From: Nitrospira sp. LK70
Lineage (GTDB): Bacteria; Nitrospirota; Nitrospiria; Nitrospirales; Nitrospiraceae
Direction: 5' to 3'
DNA length: 64,000 nt
Assembly (NCBI GenBank): GCA_011090425.1
Contig: PHGD01000003.1
Location: 47,540 to 111,539 of the forward strand
Numbering within the stretch: the stretch's first letter is position 1; each line of letters starts with the position of its first letter. A program made the position numbers and the translations under genes. Under the pieces are notes generated by a model, which ran no database searches, was not told the DNA's origin, and saw only the letters and a list, made by a program, of their open reading frames with translations. Positions 44,816 through 53,849 of the stretch are shown piece after piece.

Positions 44816-46132
44816 TCAGGAGCGTTTGGGGCGTCGGCGGGAACAGTCTAAGGGATTGCGCAACATGATCGTCTCCGCGCGCTTGGACCCAGTCGAGATC
44901 ATATCGATTCGGCACTGCGACAACTCTTCGATGCGAGCCAAGTAACGTTTCGCTTCGACGGGGAGCCGCTTGTAGCTGGTCGTCCCTGTCGTCGCAGTGG
45001 TCCACCCTTTCATCCGTTGATAGACCGGCTCGCAGCTGTTCAACACATCCAAATCAGCCGGCATGCTCTTACAGATGGTGCTCCCATGTCTGTACCCGAT
45101 GCAGAGCTTCAACTCCTTGCAGCCGTCGAGCACGTCGAGTTTGGTCAGAGCCAGGGACGTGAGCCCATTCACCAGCGTCGCATGACGAACCACGACTGCA
45201 TCAAACCAACCGCATCGCCTCGCGCGTCCTGTAGTCGAACCAAATTCCCGCCCTCGTTCCTGGAGCCCCCGTCCGACCTCATCGGTCAGTTCGGTCGGAA
45301 ACGGCCCACTGCCGACTCTTGTCGAATAGGCCTTGGCGATGCCCATGACCGCGTCAATCATTGTGGGACCGACACCGGTGCCAGTACAGGCCCCGCCCGC
45401 AGCGGCACTGGACGAGGTCACATAGGGATAGGTGCCGAAGTCCACGTCCAGGTTCGTGCCTTGAGCCCCTTCAAATAAGACCGTCTTGTTCTTTTCTATC
45501 GCGCGATTCAACAGCAGGGTGGTATCGACGATGTGGCTCCTGAGTCGATCGGCATAACCCATGTACTGCTCAAAGACTTTGTCGACCCGAAACGTCTCGA
45601 CTCTGTACAATCGCTCTAAGAACCAGTTCATCTCGACAAGATTCTCTTCGAGTTTTCTCTTGAACAACGATGCGTTCAGCAGATCCCCCATGAGAATGCC
45701 GATCCGGGCCATTTTGTCGGCATATGAGGGCCCGATCCCCCGTCCGGTCGTGCCAATCTTCCGCGATCCCTTGGACTGTTCCGATGCGCGATCGATCGCC
45801 TTATGATACGGCAGGATCAGGTGCGCCCGCTGACTGACGACGAAGTTCTTGCCGATCACGATGCCCTTCGACTGGAGCAGATCCATCTCTTCGATCAGAG
45901 ACCCGGGATCGACGACGACACCGTTGCCGATGACACAGGTCGTCCCCCGGTACAAAATTCCCGACGGGATGAGATGAAATATATAGGTTCCCCGCTCGTT
46001 AATCACGGTATGTCCGGCGTTGGAACCTCCTTGATAGCGGACGACGATATCGGTGCCTCGGGCCAAGATGTCGACGATCTTGCCCTTACCTTCATCGCCC
46101 CACTGAGCACCGATAATGACGAGATTACCCAT
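44816..46132 (-). CDS. purA: Adenylosuccinate synthetase
   Basis: Joins IMP and aspartate using GTP to form adenylosuccinate in AMP synthesis. The 438-residue protein starts MGNLVIIGAQWGDEGKGKIV with the GTP-binding GDEGKGK loop. SNAGHTV, TTGRGIGPSYADK, GAQGTNLDVDFGTYPYVTSS and the C-terminal base-recognition region TKLDVLDG also match the family. The start at 46132 aligns with the family N-terminus (E. coli 432 residues); the longer frame to 46201 adds unconserved residues. It lies between tRNA-Lys and tRNA-Val. Confidence 0.97.
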   Translation of the reverse strand: MGNLVIIGAQWGDEGKGKIVDILARGTDIVVRYQGGSNAGHTVINERGTYIFHLIPSGILYRGTTCVIGNGVVVDPGSLIEEMDLLQSKGIVIGKNFVVSQRAHLILPYHKAIDRASEQSKGSRKIGTTGRGIGPSYADKMARIGILMGDLLNASLFKRKLEENLVEMNWFLERLYRVETFRVDKVFEQYMGYADRLRSHIVDTTLLLNRAIEKNKTVLFEGAQGTNLDVDFGTYPYVTSSSAAAGGACTGTGVGPTMIDAVMGIAKAYSTRVGSGPFPTELTDEVGRGLQERGREFGSTTGRARRCGWFDAVVVRHATLVNGLTSLALTKLDVLDGCKELKLCIGYRHGSTICKSMPADLDVLNSCEPVYQRMKGWTTATTGTTSYKRLPVEAKRYLARIEELSQCRIDMISTGSKRAETIMLRNPLDCSRRRPKRS

Positions 46133-46498
46133 AGTGAAAGATAGCCACAGCCCTTGTCGGCACGAAAAAATGGCTCTGACCGATTTGGAGATCAGAGCCA
46201 AGGAGGCTCATGGTAGGTGCGGCCTATTCTTTTGTCAAGCTGCTCACTGAGCACCCCCATTGTTGCCGTAAGAATGAGATGGTCCCGAATACGCTCTGGA
46301 CCCGTAACACTCTCATCACCCGCATCTCGGGTTGCCCCTGATGCGGCCGCCCTTAGCCTCGATCTCGTTCGCCCAGAATAGACGGTCGAAGAGTTGCGGA
46401 GAATAGGGAGGTATCCGATGTGTTCATCAAAAACGATCGATCAGGAAGTCTTGGAACGAAGAAAGCGGATTGGCAGATATTGGGATGGAGAGAGAGCA

Positions 46499-46573
46499 TG
46501 GTGGGCGATACAGGTATCGAACCTGTGGCCTCTTCCGTGTGAAGGAAGCGCTCTACCACTGAGCTAATCGCCC
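46499..46573 (-). tRNA. tRNA-Val (anticodon CAC)
   Basis: Cloverleaf: acceptor GGGCGAT/ATCGCCC, D-arm GCTCAGTGGTAGAGC, anticodon stem CTTCC/GGAAG with loop TTCACAC, and T-arm CAGGTTCGATACCTG. CCA is encoded at the 3' end (46499-46501). The ~300 bp between it and purA show no gene. Confidence 0.96.
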
Positions 46574-46689
46574 GACCCGAGAACCGGTCCGAAATGAGGA
46601 GAAACTCTAGCACTGCGCCTTGGGGACAGTCAACGCGATGGATCGGCCATTGGGAGCGATCGACCAGCTCAGCGAATTTTTTATTCCGC

Positions 46690-46717
46690 AAGGGCTCAGG
46701 GCGAACGGTGAGCCCTT
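46690..46717. repeat. Palindrome AAGGGCTCA/TGAGCCCTT
   Basis: A 9-bp perfect stem around GGGCGAACGG, followed by CGATAAACTCAGGG. The wording resembles the CCTGAGC/GTTCGTC palindrome family scattered at 43.6, 47.5 and 49.5 kb. It may also act as a terminator. Confidence 0.55.
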
Positions 46718-46798
46718 CGATAAACTCAGGGTAGGCTCATCGATGATGAATCGAGAATTTCGCCATGCGGCATCGTAGGCAAGCAGACGGCTTTCGCC

Positions 46799-46827
46799 TT
46801 GTCAGAACGATGCATGCTGTATACAAT
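46799..46827 (+). promoter_or_regulatory. Sigma-70-type promoter of the MazEF module
   Basis: TTGTCA (46799-46804) and TACAAT (46822-46827) are separated by exactly 17 bp, 28 bp before the antitoxin ATG. This is the cleanest promoter in the window, and the -10 box lies inside a perfect palindrome. Confidence 0.75.
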
Positions 46828-46836
46828 ACAGCATGC
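46812..46836. promoter_or_regulatory. Operator palindrome of the MazEF module
   Basis: GCATGCTGTAT-ACA-ATACAGCATGC is a perfect 11-bp inverted repeat with a 3-bp centre, overlapping the -10 box. Ribbon-helix-helix antitoxins bind such dyads to repress their own operon, so autoregulation is very likely. Confidence 0.8.
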
Positions 46837-46855
46837 GCACATTGAGGGAGGAGCC

Positions 46856-47083
46856 ATGGCTGTCAGATTGAATATCACGATGGATGAGGATATTTACGTC
46901 CGACTCAAGCAGGAAGTGCCGCCGAAGAAGATCAGTGCGTTCATCTCCTCCGCTGTGCGAGCGAAACTTCATCCAGACAGGAAATCCCTTGATGCCGCCT
47001 ATCGTGCCGCCCGGAAAGAGCGCTGGCGGAAAGAACTGGAGAATGACTGGGAGACCACAGAGGGTGAAGGGTGGCGCAAGTGA
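46856..47083 (+). CDS. Ribbon-helix-helix antitoxin (MazE-like)
   Basis: A 75-residue protein starting MAVRLNITMDEDIYVRLKQE, the short beta strand and first helix of a CopG/RHH DNA-binding fold. A charged C-terminal tail (ERWRKELENDWETTEGEGW) probably wraps the toxin. ATG 46856 follows GAGGGAGGAGCC. It neutralises the downstream MazF-type toxin and should repress the palindromic operator. Confidence 0.88.
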   Translation: MAVRLNITMDEDIYVRLKQEVPPKKISAFISSAVRAKLHPDRKSLDAAYRAARKERWRKELENDWETTEGEGWRK

Positions 47084-47418
47084 TAAAGCTACCCCGTCGA
47101 GGGGACGTCTACTGGGTGGCGTTGGATCCGACGATCGGATCCGAAATCAAGAAGACCAGACCCGCCGTAATTGTGTCAAACAACTCATGTAATACCTTTG
47201 GCGCTCGCGTGGTGGTGCTGCCGCTCACCAGCAACGTCGAGTCGTTGTATCCAGGAGAAGCCGCTGTCGTCGTCAACGGCAAGCCGGCTCGGGTATTGGG
47301 TGACCAGATCCGATCGTTGGACAAATCACGATTGCGATCGAGAATCGACAGGTTGAGCCATGATGAGCTGACAGCGGTCGACGAGGCGATCCGTATCACA
47401 CTGGCTTTACAGTTTTAG
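47080..47418 (+). CDS. mazF: MazF/PemK-family mRNA interferase toxin
   Basis: Endoribonuclease toxin of ~112 residues with the family signatures PRRGDVYWVALDPTIGSE, KKTRPAVIVSNN, VVVLPLTS and LGDQIRSLDKSRL. Two GTG starts fit: 47071 (13-bp overlap with the antitoxin) and 47080 (4-bp GTGA overlap, better spacing from AGGGTGAAGGG); I favour 47080. The toxin cleaves single-stranded RNA at short motifs when the antitoxin is degraded. The cut site cannot be predicted. Confidence 0.92.
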   Translation: MIKLPRRGDVYWVALDPTIGSEIKKTRPAVIVSNNSCNTFGARVVVLPLTSNVESLYPGEAAVVVNGKPARVLGDQIRSLDKSRLRSRIDRLSHDELTAVDEAIRITLALQF

Positions 47419-47509
47419 GCTATCAATATACCTTCTCAGAACCTGAAACGCCTCATCGCCAGTATCCTACAAATACGTCAGCCGCTCTGCGGCATAGGCC
47501 AATTAACCA

Positions 47510-47536
47510 TTCGTGGTTCGACAAGCTCACCACGAA
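47510..47536. repeat. Palindrome TTCGTGGT/ACCACGAA
   Basis: Stem TTCGTGGT...ACCACGAA around TCGACAAGCTC, nearly the same unit as at 49466-49497. The two copies flank the TIR-FGE gene. Part of the dispersed REP-like family. Confidence 0.75.
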
Positions 47537-47563
47537 CGAAAACGCCAGTAGCTCCAATACCTA

Positions 47564-47600
47564 CTCCGTTCGTCCTGAGACTCTCGAAGGACGAACGGAG
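47564..47600. repeat. Palindrome CTCCGTTCGTCCT/AGGACGAACGGAG
   Basis: A 13-bp perfect stem around GAGACTCTCGA. This is the well-known style of 'GTTCGTCCTGAG...GGACGAAC' extragenic palindromes. A degenerate copy lies inside the 131-bp element at 43.6 kb. Confidence 0.8.
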
Positions 47601-47677
47601 GGTTTCCTGCAACCTATTGGAGACTAGATTCGCCCGGCGGAATCGGAGCAAAGGGTTAAAGGATAAAGCGCAAAGGG

Positions 47678-49300
47678 TTAGGGAAGGTCCTGGGCAAGAC
47701 GGAAGCCGATGTCGAAGTTCCGGGTGACGGCGATGAGCCAGTCCCGGGTCGAAGCAAGCAAGCTCCCCGGAGTGTCGCCCCAGGAACCGCCACGGAGCAC
47801 GCGCCGGCCGCAGATTCCGCCATTCGCCTCTAACCAGGCTGAACCATCCGCTGGGGCACTGTTGTAATCCTTGTGCCAGCAATCTTCCACCCATTCGGCC
47901 ACATTGCCGCTCATGTCATAAAGGCCGAGCCCATTAGCTTTTTTGCTGCCGACAGGCTCGGTGCGCCCCGCGTCATACACCGCATAATCCCTTAGTTGGC
48001 CCTTGTCAGAAGTTCCAGCCCATTTCTGGTCCTGCCCTCCGCTTCGCGCTGCATATTCCCACTCTGCTTCCGTTGGGAGCCGGTACCGCTTCCCACTTTG
48101 TTGAGACAGCCATTGGGCGTAGGCCTTCGCATCGTCCCATGTCACGTTGATCACCGGTCGAGCCCCACGCCCCCATCCATCGTCCTTTGGCAATGGGCGA
48201 CCCGCCGCCTGAGCAAACGCGTCGTATTGGTCAAAGGTGGTTTCATACCGTGCGATTGCAAATGGTTCGGAGAATTGGACGTTGTGAATCGGAGTTTCGT
48301 TCTTTTCCGATCCTCCCATCATGAATGACCCTGGGTCAATCCGTATCATCGCTGGACTCGGGGTTGACGGCCGAGTTGTTGAGGTACGCCTCTCCACAGG
48401 CTGCTCTTGCTTCCTTGGTACAACAGTGGGCTCGACAGGCTTCGTAGGAGCGGGTGGCGTGGTCACCTGCGCTAGTCGCTCCTCCTGTTTCTCCACAAGC
48501 GGAGGAGGTTGATATTTGATTGGCTCGACAGGAGACTGTTTCGGTTGAAGGATCAAGAACGCAGCCACGCCGCCGATGAGGACAATTAGGCCAATCACAC
48601 CAAACAGGTAGGACTGGGACTGGTCCGTTGTCTTCTGGGAAGCTGGTGTCGAAGCGAATGGCTCTTCTTCAACCTGCTCCACCAGTCGTTGTGGAGGGTC
48701 CGCCTTGGAAGGAGGAACTGCTGCGTCGATGCGCTCTTGTCGCGGTGGCTTGACCTCGGAATGGGTCTCCTTCGTTCTTGCACTCACATCGCTCGTCTTG
48801 TGGTGCGCATCCGGGAACGAAGCCTGTTCCAGCTGCTCCTCTATCTGTACCCGTAAATGCTCAATCAACCGATCCATGTCGCGATGAAAGTCGGGGTCAT
48901 GGCGGACGACGATGCCGTTCCGGTCCGACAGCTCTTGCAGGCTACTTGGCAGCCGTTCTGGATCGGGGATCGTGGCCCCTCGAACCAGCACCGGAATCAC
49001 GGGGATTTGCCGTTTCAACGCGGACTCGATTTCGATCCGCACGAAATCGCGTGGGTCATCCAGTCGAGACGTTCCCTCACCGGCTTTGATCCCCATCCAA
49101 TCTGGGCCGATGATCGCCAGAAACACATCACACTTGCCTACCTGTTCATCCAAATGCTTACGAAAGTTGATCCCCAAGGGAATGGAATCCACATCTTTGA
49201 ACACGGCGGTGCGTCCAAACTGCTGGACCAGCTGATCATAGATGCGCCCGGTGGCGTCAGCACTGTCCTCACGGCGATAAGAGATCAGAATCTTGCTCAC
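47678..49300 (-). CDS. TIR - transmembrane - FGE-domain protein
   Basis: Three-part protein of ~540 residues. The N-terminal TIR domain (KILISYRREDSADATGRIYD, VFKDVDSIPLGINFRKHL, DVFLAIIGPDWMG, then FVRIEIESALKRQIPVIPVL) retains the Glu of the E-I-x-x-A-L motif used by TIR NADases. A charged linker leads to one transmembrane helix (LFGVIGLIVLIGGVAAFLIL, ~230-250), a Pro-rich spacer, and a C-terminal FGE fold (MIRIDPGSFMMGG, LPTEAEWEYAARSGG, DMSGNVAEWVEDCW, RVLRGGSW, GFRLAQ) without the FGE cysteine pair. TIR inside and FGE outside is the likely topology. The start is uncertain: GTG 49300 begins at the TIR domain, GTG 49363 adds 21 residues. A signalling or defence role is suspected. Confidence 0.88.
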   Translation of the reverse strand: MSKILISYRREDSADATGRIYDQLVQQFGRTAVFKDVDSIPLGINFRKHLDEQVGKCDVFLAIIGPDWMGIKAGEGTSRLDDPRDFVRIEIESALKRQIPVIPVLVRGATIPDPERLPSSLQELSDRNGIVVRHDPDFHRDMDRLIEHLRVQIEEQLEQASFPDAHHKTSDVSARTKETHSEVKPPRQERIDAAVPPSKADPPQRLVEQVEEEPFASTPASQKTTDQSQSYLFGVIGLIVLIGGVAAFLILQPKQSPVEPIKYQPPPLVEKQEERLAQVTTPPAPTKPVEPTVVPRKQEQPVERRTSTTRPSTPSPAMIRIDPGSFMMGGSEKNETPIHNVQFSEPFAIARYETTFDQYDAFAQAAGRPLPKDDGWGRGARPVINVTWDDAKAYAQWLSQQSGKRYRLPTEAEWEYAARSGGQDQKWAGTSDKGQLRDYAVYDAGRTEPVGSKKANGLGLYDMSGNVAEWVEDCWHKDYNSAPADGSAWLEANGGICGRRVLRGGSWGDTPGSLLASTRDWLIAVTRNFDIGFRLAQDLP

Positions 49301-49465
49301 GGTCGCGTCACTCGCACTGGCATCGGGCCTCCTGAGGCAACCAGTCAACTTCCCAGGCGCCACCTAGTCATAGTGCTTAGTAGGGAGGTCTAGGTGGCGC
49401 ATTCTACCCCTTCTTCCATCAAAGGCAAGAGCCCCGACTCGGGGAATAGTGAGTCCTACGAAGTT

Positions 49466-49497
49466 CGTTCGTGGTTCGACAGGTCTCACCACGAACG
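49466..49497. repeat. Palindrome CGTTCGTGGT/ACCACGAACG
   Basis: A 10-bp perfect stem upstream of the TIR-FGE gene, close copy of the unit at 47510-47536. It lies in the ~295-bp gap before trmFO, which otherwise holds no gene. Confidence 0.78.
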
Positions 49498-49595
49498 GAG
49501 TTTCTAGACCCAACAGTAGCTCGCCATCGTTTACCTTGACTTCACCAAAAGATGATTTCTAGAATGAGCGCCTTCCACTGTAAGGAACGTGAATA

Positions 49596-50912
49596 ATGAG
49601 AGATGATGTCGTCATCGTGGGGGGTGGTCTGGCCGGCTCGGAAGCCGCGTGGCAAGCGGCGAATCGTGGTGCCAAAGTCACGCTCTACGAGATGCGCCCC
49701 AAAGAGATGACGAAGGCGCACAAGACCGGAAACTTGGCCGAACTCGTTTGCTCAAACTCGCTCGGCTCCGCCGATCCTTTGAATGCCCCCGGCATTCTGA
49801 AGGAAGAGATGCGGCGCTTAAACTCGCTCGTCATCGCCGCAGCCGAGCAAGCCCGAGTGCCGGCTGGAACCGCGCTGGCCGTCGATAGGGATCAATTCTC
49901 ACAATACATTACGCGCGCGCTGGAAGGACACCCAAACATCAGAATTCTCCATGAGGAAATCAGCGAGATTCCTACGGATTGCCTCTGCATCATCGCAACA
50001 GGCCCGTTGACCTCCGATAAACTCTCTCAAGCCATCCGTGCCGTGACACAATCCCAGCATTTATATTTCTACGACGCGATCTCACCGATTGTCGATGCGG
50101 ACTCCATCAATATGGACATCGTCTTCCGCGCTTCTCGCTATAACAAGGGCGGAGATGATTATTTGAATTGCCCCATGACGGTAGAACAGTACAATGCGTT
50201 TTATGACGCCCTGATGGCCGCTGAAAAAGTGCAGCCGAAGGAGTTTGAGAAGACGCCTTATTTTGAAGCCTGCGTGCCCATTGAAGTGCTGGCAGAACGT
50301 GGCCGTCAAACGATGCAGTTTGGTCCTCTCAAGCCGGTGGGCCTGAAGAATCCACGGACCGGCATTGAGCCCGCCGCCGTCGTCCAGTTGCGAACGGAAA
50401 ATGTCCATCGCACCTGTTACAACTTGGTCGGCTTTCAGACCAAACTGACTTATCCGGAGCAGAAACGGGTGTTTCGCATGATCCCCGGGCTTGAACAGGC
50501 CGAGTTCCTCCGGTATGGGAGCCTCCATCGCAACACCTTCATCAATTCTCCTCAGCTCCTCCTCAACACGCTGCAATTCAAAGCCCGCGGCACATTGTTT
50601 TTCGCCGGGCAGCTCGTCGGCGTCGAAGGCTATACGGAATCGGCTTCGATGGGAGGCTTGGCCGGGATCAATGCGGCACGAGCCTTGGCAGGTGAGCCGC
50701 TGATTACACCTCCTTCCACGACCGCGCACGGCTGCTTGGTTTCTCACATCACCTCGTCGGATCCTCGCCATTTCCAGCCGATGAACACCAATTTCGGCCT
50801 GTTCCCTCCCTTGCAGCACCCTCCCAAAGCCAAGGACCAAAAACGTCGTTCGCTGAGCAGGCGTGCCCTTGAGGATTTCGACTCGTGGAAGATGCAATCA
50901 AGGCTTTCGTAA
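49596..50912 (+). CDS. trmFO: Folate-dependent tRNA U54 methyltransferase
   Basis: FAD enzyme that makes ribothymidine-54 in tRNA using methylene-tetrahydrofolate. The 438 residues start with an FAD motif ([18 protein letters not shown]), followed by [40 protein letters not shown], and the C-terminal [17 protein letters not shown] and [13 protein letters not shown], all diagnostic of TrmFO. It opens a run of same-strand housekeeping genes and overlaps xerC by 28 bp. Confidence 0.97.
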   Translation: MRDDVVIVGGGLAGSEAAWQAANRGAKVTLYEMRPKEMTKAHKTGNLAELVCSNSLGSADPLNAPGILKEEMRRLNSLVIAAAEQARVPAGTALAVDRDQFSQYITRALEGHPNIRILHEEISEIPTDCLCIIATGPLTSDKLSQAIRAVTQSQHLYFYDAISPIVDADSINMDIVFRASRYNKGGDDYLNCPMTVEQYNAFYDALMAAEKVQPKEFEKTPYFEACVPIEVLAERGRQTMQFGPLKPVGLKNPRTGIEPAAVVQLRTENVHRTCYNLVGFQTKLTYPEQKRVFRMIPGLEQAEFLRYGSLHRNTFINSPQLLLNTLQFKARGTLFFAGQLVGVEGYTESASMGGLAGINAARALAGEPLITPPSTTAHGCLVSHITSSDPRHFQPMNTNFGLFPPLQHPPKAKDQKRRSLSRRALEDFDSWKMQSRLS

Positions 50913-51826
50913 TGTACCTGCAGGTTGAACGGAACGCGTCACAGGAGACGATCCGCAACTATCGATCCGACATTCATCAGCTGGCGAGGTTCCTCCAGCG
51001 AACCAAGAAGGACGCTGCGCCCATTCGTGTCGAGGAGGTCACGAGAGACGATATTCGCGCCCATCTGCACAACTTGGATCAACAAGGCGAGAAAGCTTCG
51101 TCCTTGGCAAGAAAACTGGCTTGCCTCAGAAGTTTTTTTCGTTTCCTCGTACGTGAAGAGGTCCTGCGAACGGATCCTACTGAAATCTTGCGAAGCCCCA
51201 AGCTACCAAAGCCACTCCCTCGCGTGTTGACAAAGGACGATGCGGCGGCACTTATGGAGTTTCCGACCGAGCCATCGCCCCTGCCCTTGCGGGATCGTGC
51301 GCTGCTGGAAACGATGTACTCGACCGGGGCTCGGGTGAGTGAGGTCGTGGGGATCAATCTCAATGACCTGAACGAGGCAGACGGGATCGTGTGTTTGAGA
51401 GGGAAGGGCCGCAAGGAACGGATGGTGCCGATCGGGGATCTGGCGCTTCAGGCAATCCGGCAGTATCGCAGGTCCTTGAAACCGCCGGCCCGAAACGGTC
51501 ATCTGTCGTCTCCGATGTTTTTGAATCATCGTGGGGGCCGGATCACCACGAGAAGCGTCGCTCGAATGGTTTCTCGATACTCCAGCCGCCTCGTTGGTGG
51601 AGCGGTCAGTCCCCACGCCTTGCGGCACTCGTACGCGACCCATCTGCTCGACGAGGGAGCGGATCTTCGCTCGATACAGGAAATGCTCGGCCATGCGTCG
51701 CTGAGCACCACTCAAAAATATACGCATCTGGCAATGGATCAACTCCTCGCCGTGTACGATAGCGCTCACCCTCGAGCACGAGAGGCAGCGAGCCCCTTGC
51801 CCGGAAAGGACCGGAAATCCTCATGA
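50885..51826 (+). CDS. xerC: Tyrosine recombinase XerC
   Basis: Site-specific recombinase that resolves chromosome dimers. The 313 residues have the SAM-like N-domain ([20 protein letters not shown]) and the catalytic set: Arg in STGARVSE, Lys in GKGRKERM, HxxR in [12 protein letters not shown], His in [10 protein letters not shown] and Tyr in KYTHL. GTG 50885 is the likely start (28-bp overlap with trmFO); ATG 50912 would clip the first helix. It overlaps hslV by 4 bp. The trmFO-xerC-hslVU order marks it as chromosomal rather than phage-borne. Confidence 0.94.
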   Translation: MEDAIKAFVMYLQVERNASQETIRNYRSDIHQLARFLQRTKKDAAPIRVEEVTRDDIRAHLHNLDQQGEKASSLARKLACLRSFFRFLVREEVLRTDPTEILRSPKLPKPLPRVLTKDDAAALMEFPTEPSPLPLRDRALLETMYSTGARVSEVVGINLNDLNEADGIVCLRGKGRKERMVPIGDLALQAIRQYRRSLKPPARNGHLSSPMFLNHRGGRITTRSVARMVSRYSSRLVGGAVSPHALRHSYATHLLDEGADLRSIQEMLGHASLSTTQKYTHLAMDQLLAVYDSAHPRAREAASPLPGKDRKSS

Positions 51827-52359
51827 CGATTCGATCGACCACCATCCTTTGCGTCCGGCGCGACGGACGGGTCGCCATGGGCTGTGACGGCCAAGTGACC
51901 GTCGGCACCACGGTGATGAAGCACAATGCCAGGAAGCTGCGACGCTTGCATCACGACCAGGTGCTGGCCGGGTTTGCCGGGGCCACTGCGGATGCCTTCA
52001 CACTGTTCGAGAAATTCGAGAGTAAGTTGGAGGAGTATCGAGGCAATCTGACCAGGGCGGCAGTGGAGCTCGCGAAAGATTGGCGAACCGACCGTGTGCT
52101 TCGACGGTTGGAGGCGTTGCTTGCCGTCGCCGGCCGTGAACAGTCGTTCATCATTTCGGGGACCGGCGATGTCGTCGAGCCGGAAGACGGCATTTTGGCC
52201 ATTGGATCGGGCGGACCCTATGCCCTGGCGGCCGCGCGGGGACTCTTGCGCCATTCCCAACTCGAAGCCCCGGTGATCGTCACCGAGGCCATGAACATCG
52301 CAGGGTCTATTGACATCTACACCAACCAACAGATTATTGTTGAAGAACTCCAAGGATAA
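51823..52359 (+). CDS. hslV: HslV proteasome-like peptidase
   Basis: Threonine protease subunit of the HslUV (ClpQY) complex, 178 residues. The family core [20 protein letters not shown] is clear, with [20 protein letters not shown] and [15 protein letters not shown]. The first catalytic Thr is preceded by a five-residue propeptide (MTIRS), so autoprocessing rather than simple Met removal is required, unlike E. coli HslV, which has only Met before Thr-1. Coupled to xerC by ATGA and to hslU six bases downstream. Confidence 0.96.
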   Translation: MTIRSTTILCVRRDGRVAMGCDGQVTVGTTVMKHNARKLRRLHHDQVLAGFAGATADAFTLFEKFESKLEEYRGNLTRAAVELAKDWRTDRVLRRLEALLAVAGREQSFIISGTGDVVEPEDGILAIGSGGPYALAAARGLLRHSQLEAPVIVTEAMNIAGSIDIYTNQQIIVEELQG

Positions 52360-52365
52360 CTCACG

Positions 52366-53766
52366 ATGATGAAGCCGCCCACGAGCGATGCCGAACCACT
52401 GAATCTCAATAGTCTCACCCCTCGTCAGATCGTCGAGGAGCTGAATCGCTACGTCATCGGACAAAAGGATGCCAAACGGATGGTGGCCATCGCTCTTCGC
52501 AACCGGTGGCGCCGCCAGCAAGTTTCTCCCGACCTTCGCGACGAGGTGATGCCGAAGAACATCATCATGATCGGGCCCACCGGCGTGGGCAAAACGGAGA
52601 TCGCCCGACGGCTCGCCAAACTAGCCGAAGCCCCCTTCATCAAGGTCGAAGCGTCAAAGTTTACCGAGGTCGGCTACGTCGGGCGTGATGTGGAATCGAT
52701 CATCCGCGACTTGACCGAGCTGGCCATCAATATGGTCAAGACGCAACGGCTGGCGTCCGTTCAGAAAAAGGCTGAACAACAGGGCGAGGAACGATTGCTC
52801 GATCTGCTCTTGCCGCCGCCCCCCCCTCGACCGGGCTTCGTGGACAGCACGAGCGAGCCGGCCGCTCAAGCCCCTCAGGACTCCCACGAAACAACCAGGT
52901 CGAAACTACGCCTGCAGTTGCGGGACGGGAAGCTGGACGAACGAACGGTGGAGTTGGAAGTCAAGGAACGAAGCCTTCCCGTCGGCGTGATTTCCAACGT
53001 GGGTGGGCTTGACGACCTCGAGAGCAATCTCCGAGACATGCTGGGTGGCATGTTCCAGGGCAAGAAAAAGAAACGCCTGATGAAAGTGCCGGAGGCGCTC
53101 AAACATTTGACGCAGGAAGAAGCTCAGAAACTGATCGATATGGAAGATACCACGAGGGAAGCCATCACTAAGGTGGAACAGGCCGGGATTGTGTTCCTCG
53201 ATGAGATCGACAAGATCGCCGGCCGCGAGCGCACCATGGGACCCGATGTGTCGCGAGAAGGTGTCCAGCGCGACCTCCTCCCCATCGTGGAAGGCTGCAC
53301 CGTCACCACCAAACATGGTCCGGTCGTGACCGATCACATCCTCTTCATCGCTGCCGGTGCCTTTCATGTGGCAAAGCCGTCCGATCTGATTCCGGAACTC
53401 CAAGGGCGATTTCCGATCCGCGTCGAGCTCAGTGCGTTATCAAAGGACGATTTCGTCCGCATTCTCACAGAACCGAAAGGGGCGTTGGTCCGGCAATATC
53501 AGGCCTTGCTGGCCACAGAAGGCCTCACCATCGAGTTCACTACGGACGGTCTTGAAGAAATCGCCGAGGTCGCAGTGCAGGTGAATGAACGGACCGAGAA
53601 CATCGGCGCGCGCCGCCTGTTCACCATCATGGAGCGGTTGCTTGAGGACATTTCCTTCGAGGGACCAGGCTGGCCCGACAAACGGATCGGCATTACCGCG
53701 ACCTATGTCCGAGACCGGTTGAAAGACATCGTCAAGGATCAGGATCTGAGCCGGTATATTCTCTAG
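52366..53766 (+). CDS. hslU: HslU unfoldase ATPase
   Basis: AAA+ unfoldase that feeds HslV, 466 residues. [20 protein letters not shown], Walker [17 protein letters not shown], the pore loop in [20 protein letters not shown], Walker [15 protein letters not shown], sensor regions, and the C-terminal tail ending RYIL that docks into HslV. The I-domain (about residues 130-270) is normal to slightly long, including a Pro-rich run; E. coli HslU is 443 residues. Confidence 0.97.
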   Translation: MMKPPTSDAEPLNLNSLTPRQIVEELNRYVIGQKDAKRMVAIALRNRWRRQQVSPDLRDEVMPKNIIMIGPTGVGKTEIARRLAKLAEAPFIKVEASKFTEVGYVGRDVESIIRDLTELAINMVKTQRLASVQKKAEQQGEERLLDLLLPPPPPRPGFVDSTSEPAAQAPQDSHETTRSKLRLQLRDGKLDERTVELEVKERSLPVGVISNVGGLDDLESNLRDMLGGMFQGKKKKRLMKVPEALKHLTQEEAQKLIDMEDTTREAITKVEQAGIVFLDEIDKIAGRERTMGPDVSREGVQRDLLPIVEGCTVTTKHGPVVTDHILFIAAGAFHVAKPSDLIPELQGRFPIRVELSALSKDDFVRILTEPKGALVRQYQALLATEGLTIEFTTDGLEEIAEVAVQVNERTENIGARRLFTIMERLLEDISFEGPGWPDKRIGITATYVRDRLKDIVKDQDLSRYIL

Positions 53767-53849
53767 GCAGGACGAGCGCGGCAGGCGAGACTCGGTTGCG
53801 TTTCTCGCGAATCACGCGCATCGCGCCTTTCTCGTAGCGGGAGCACCGC

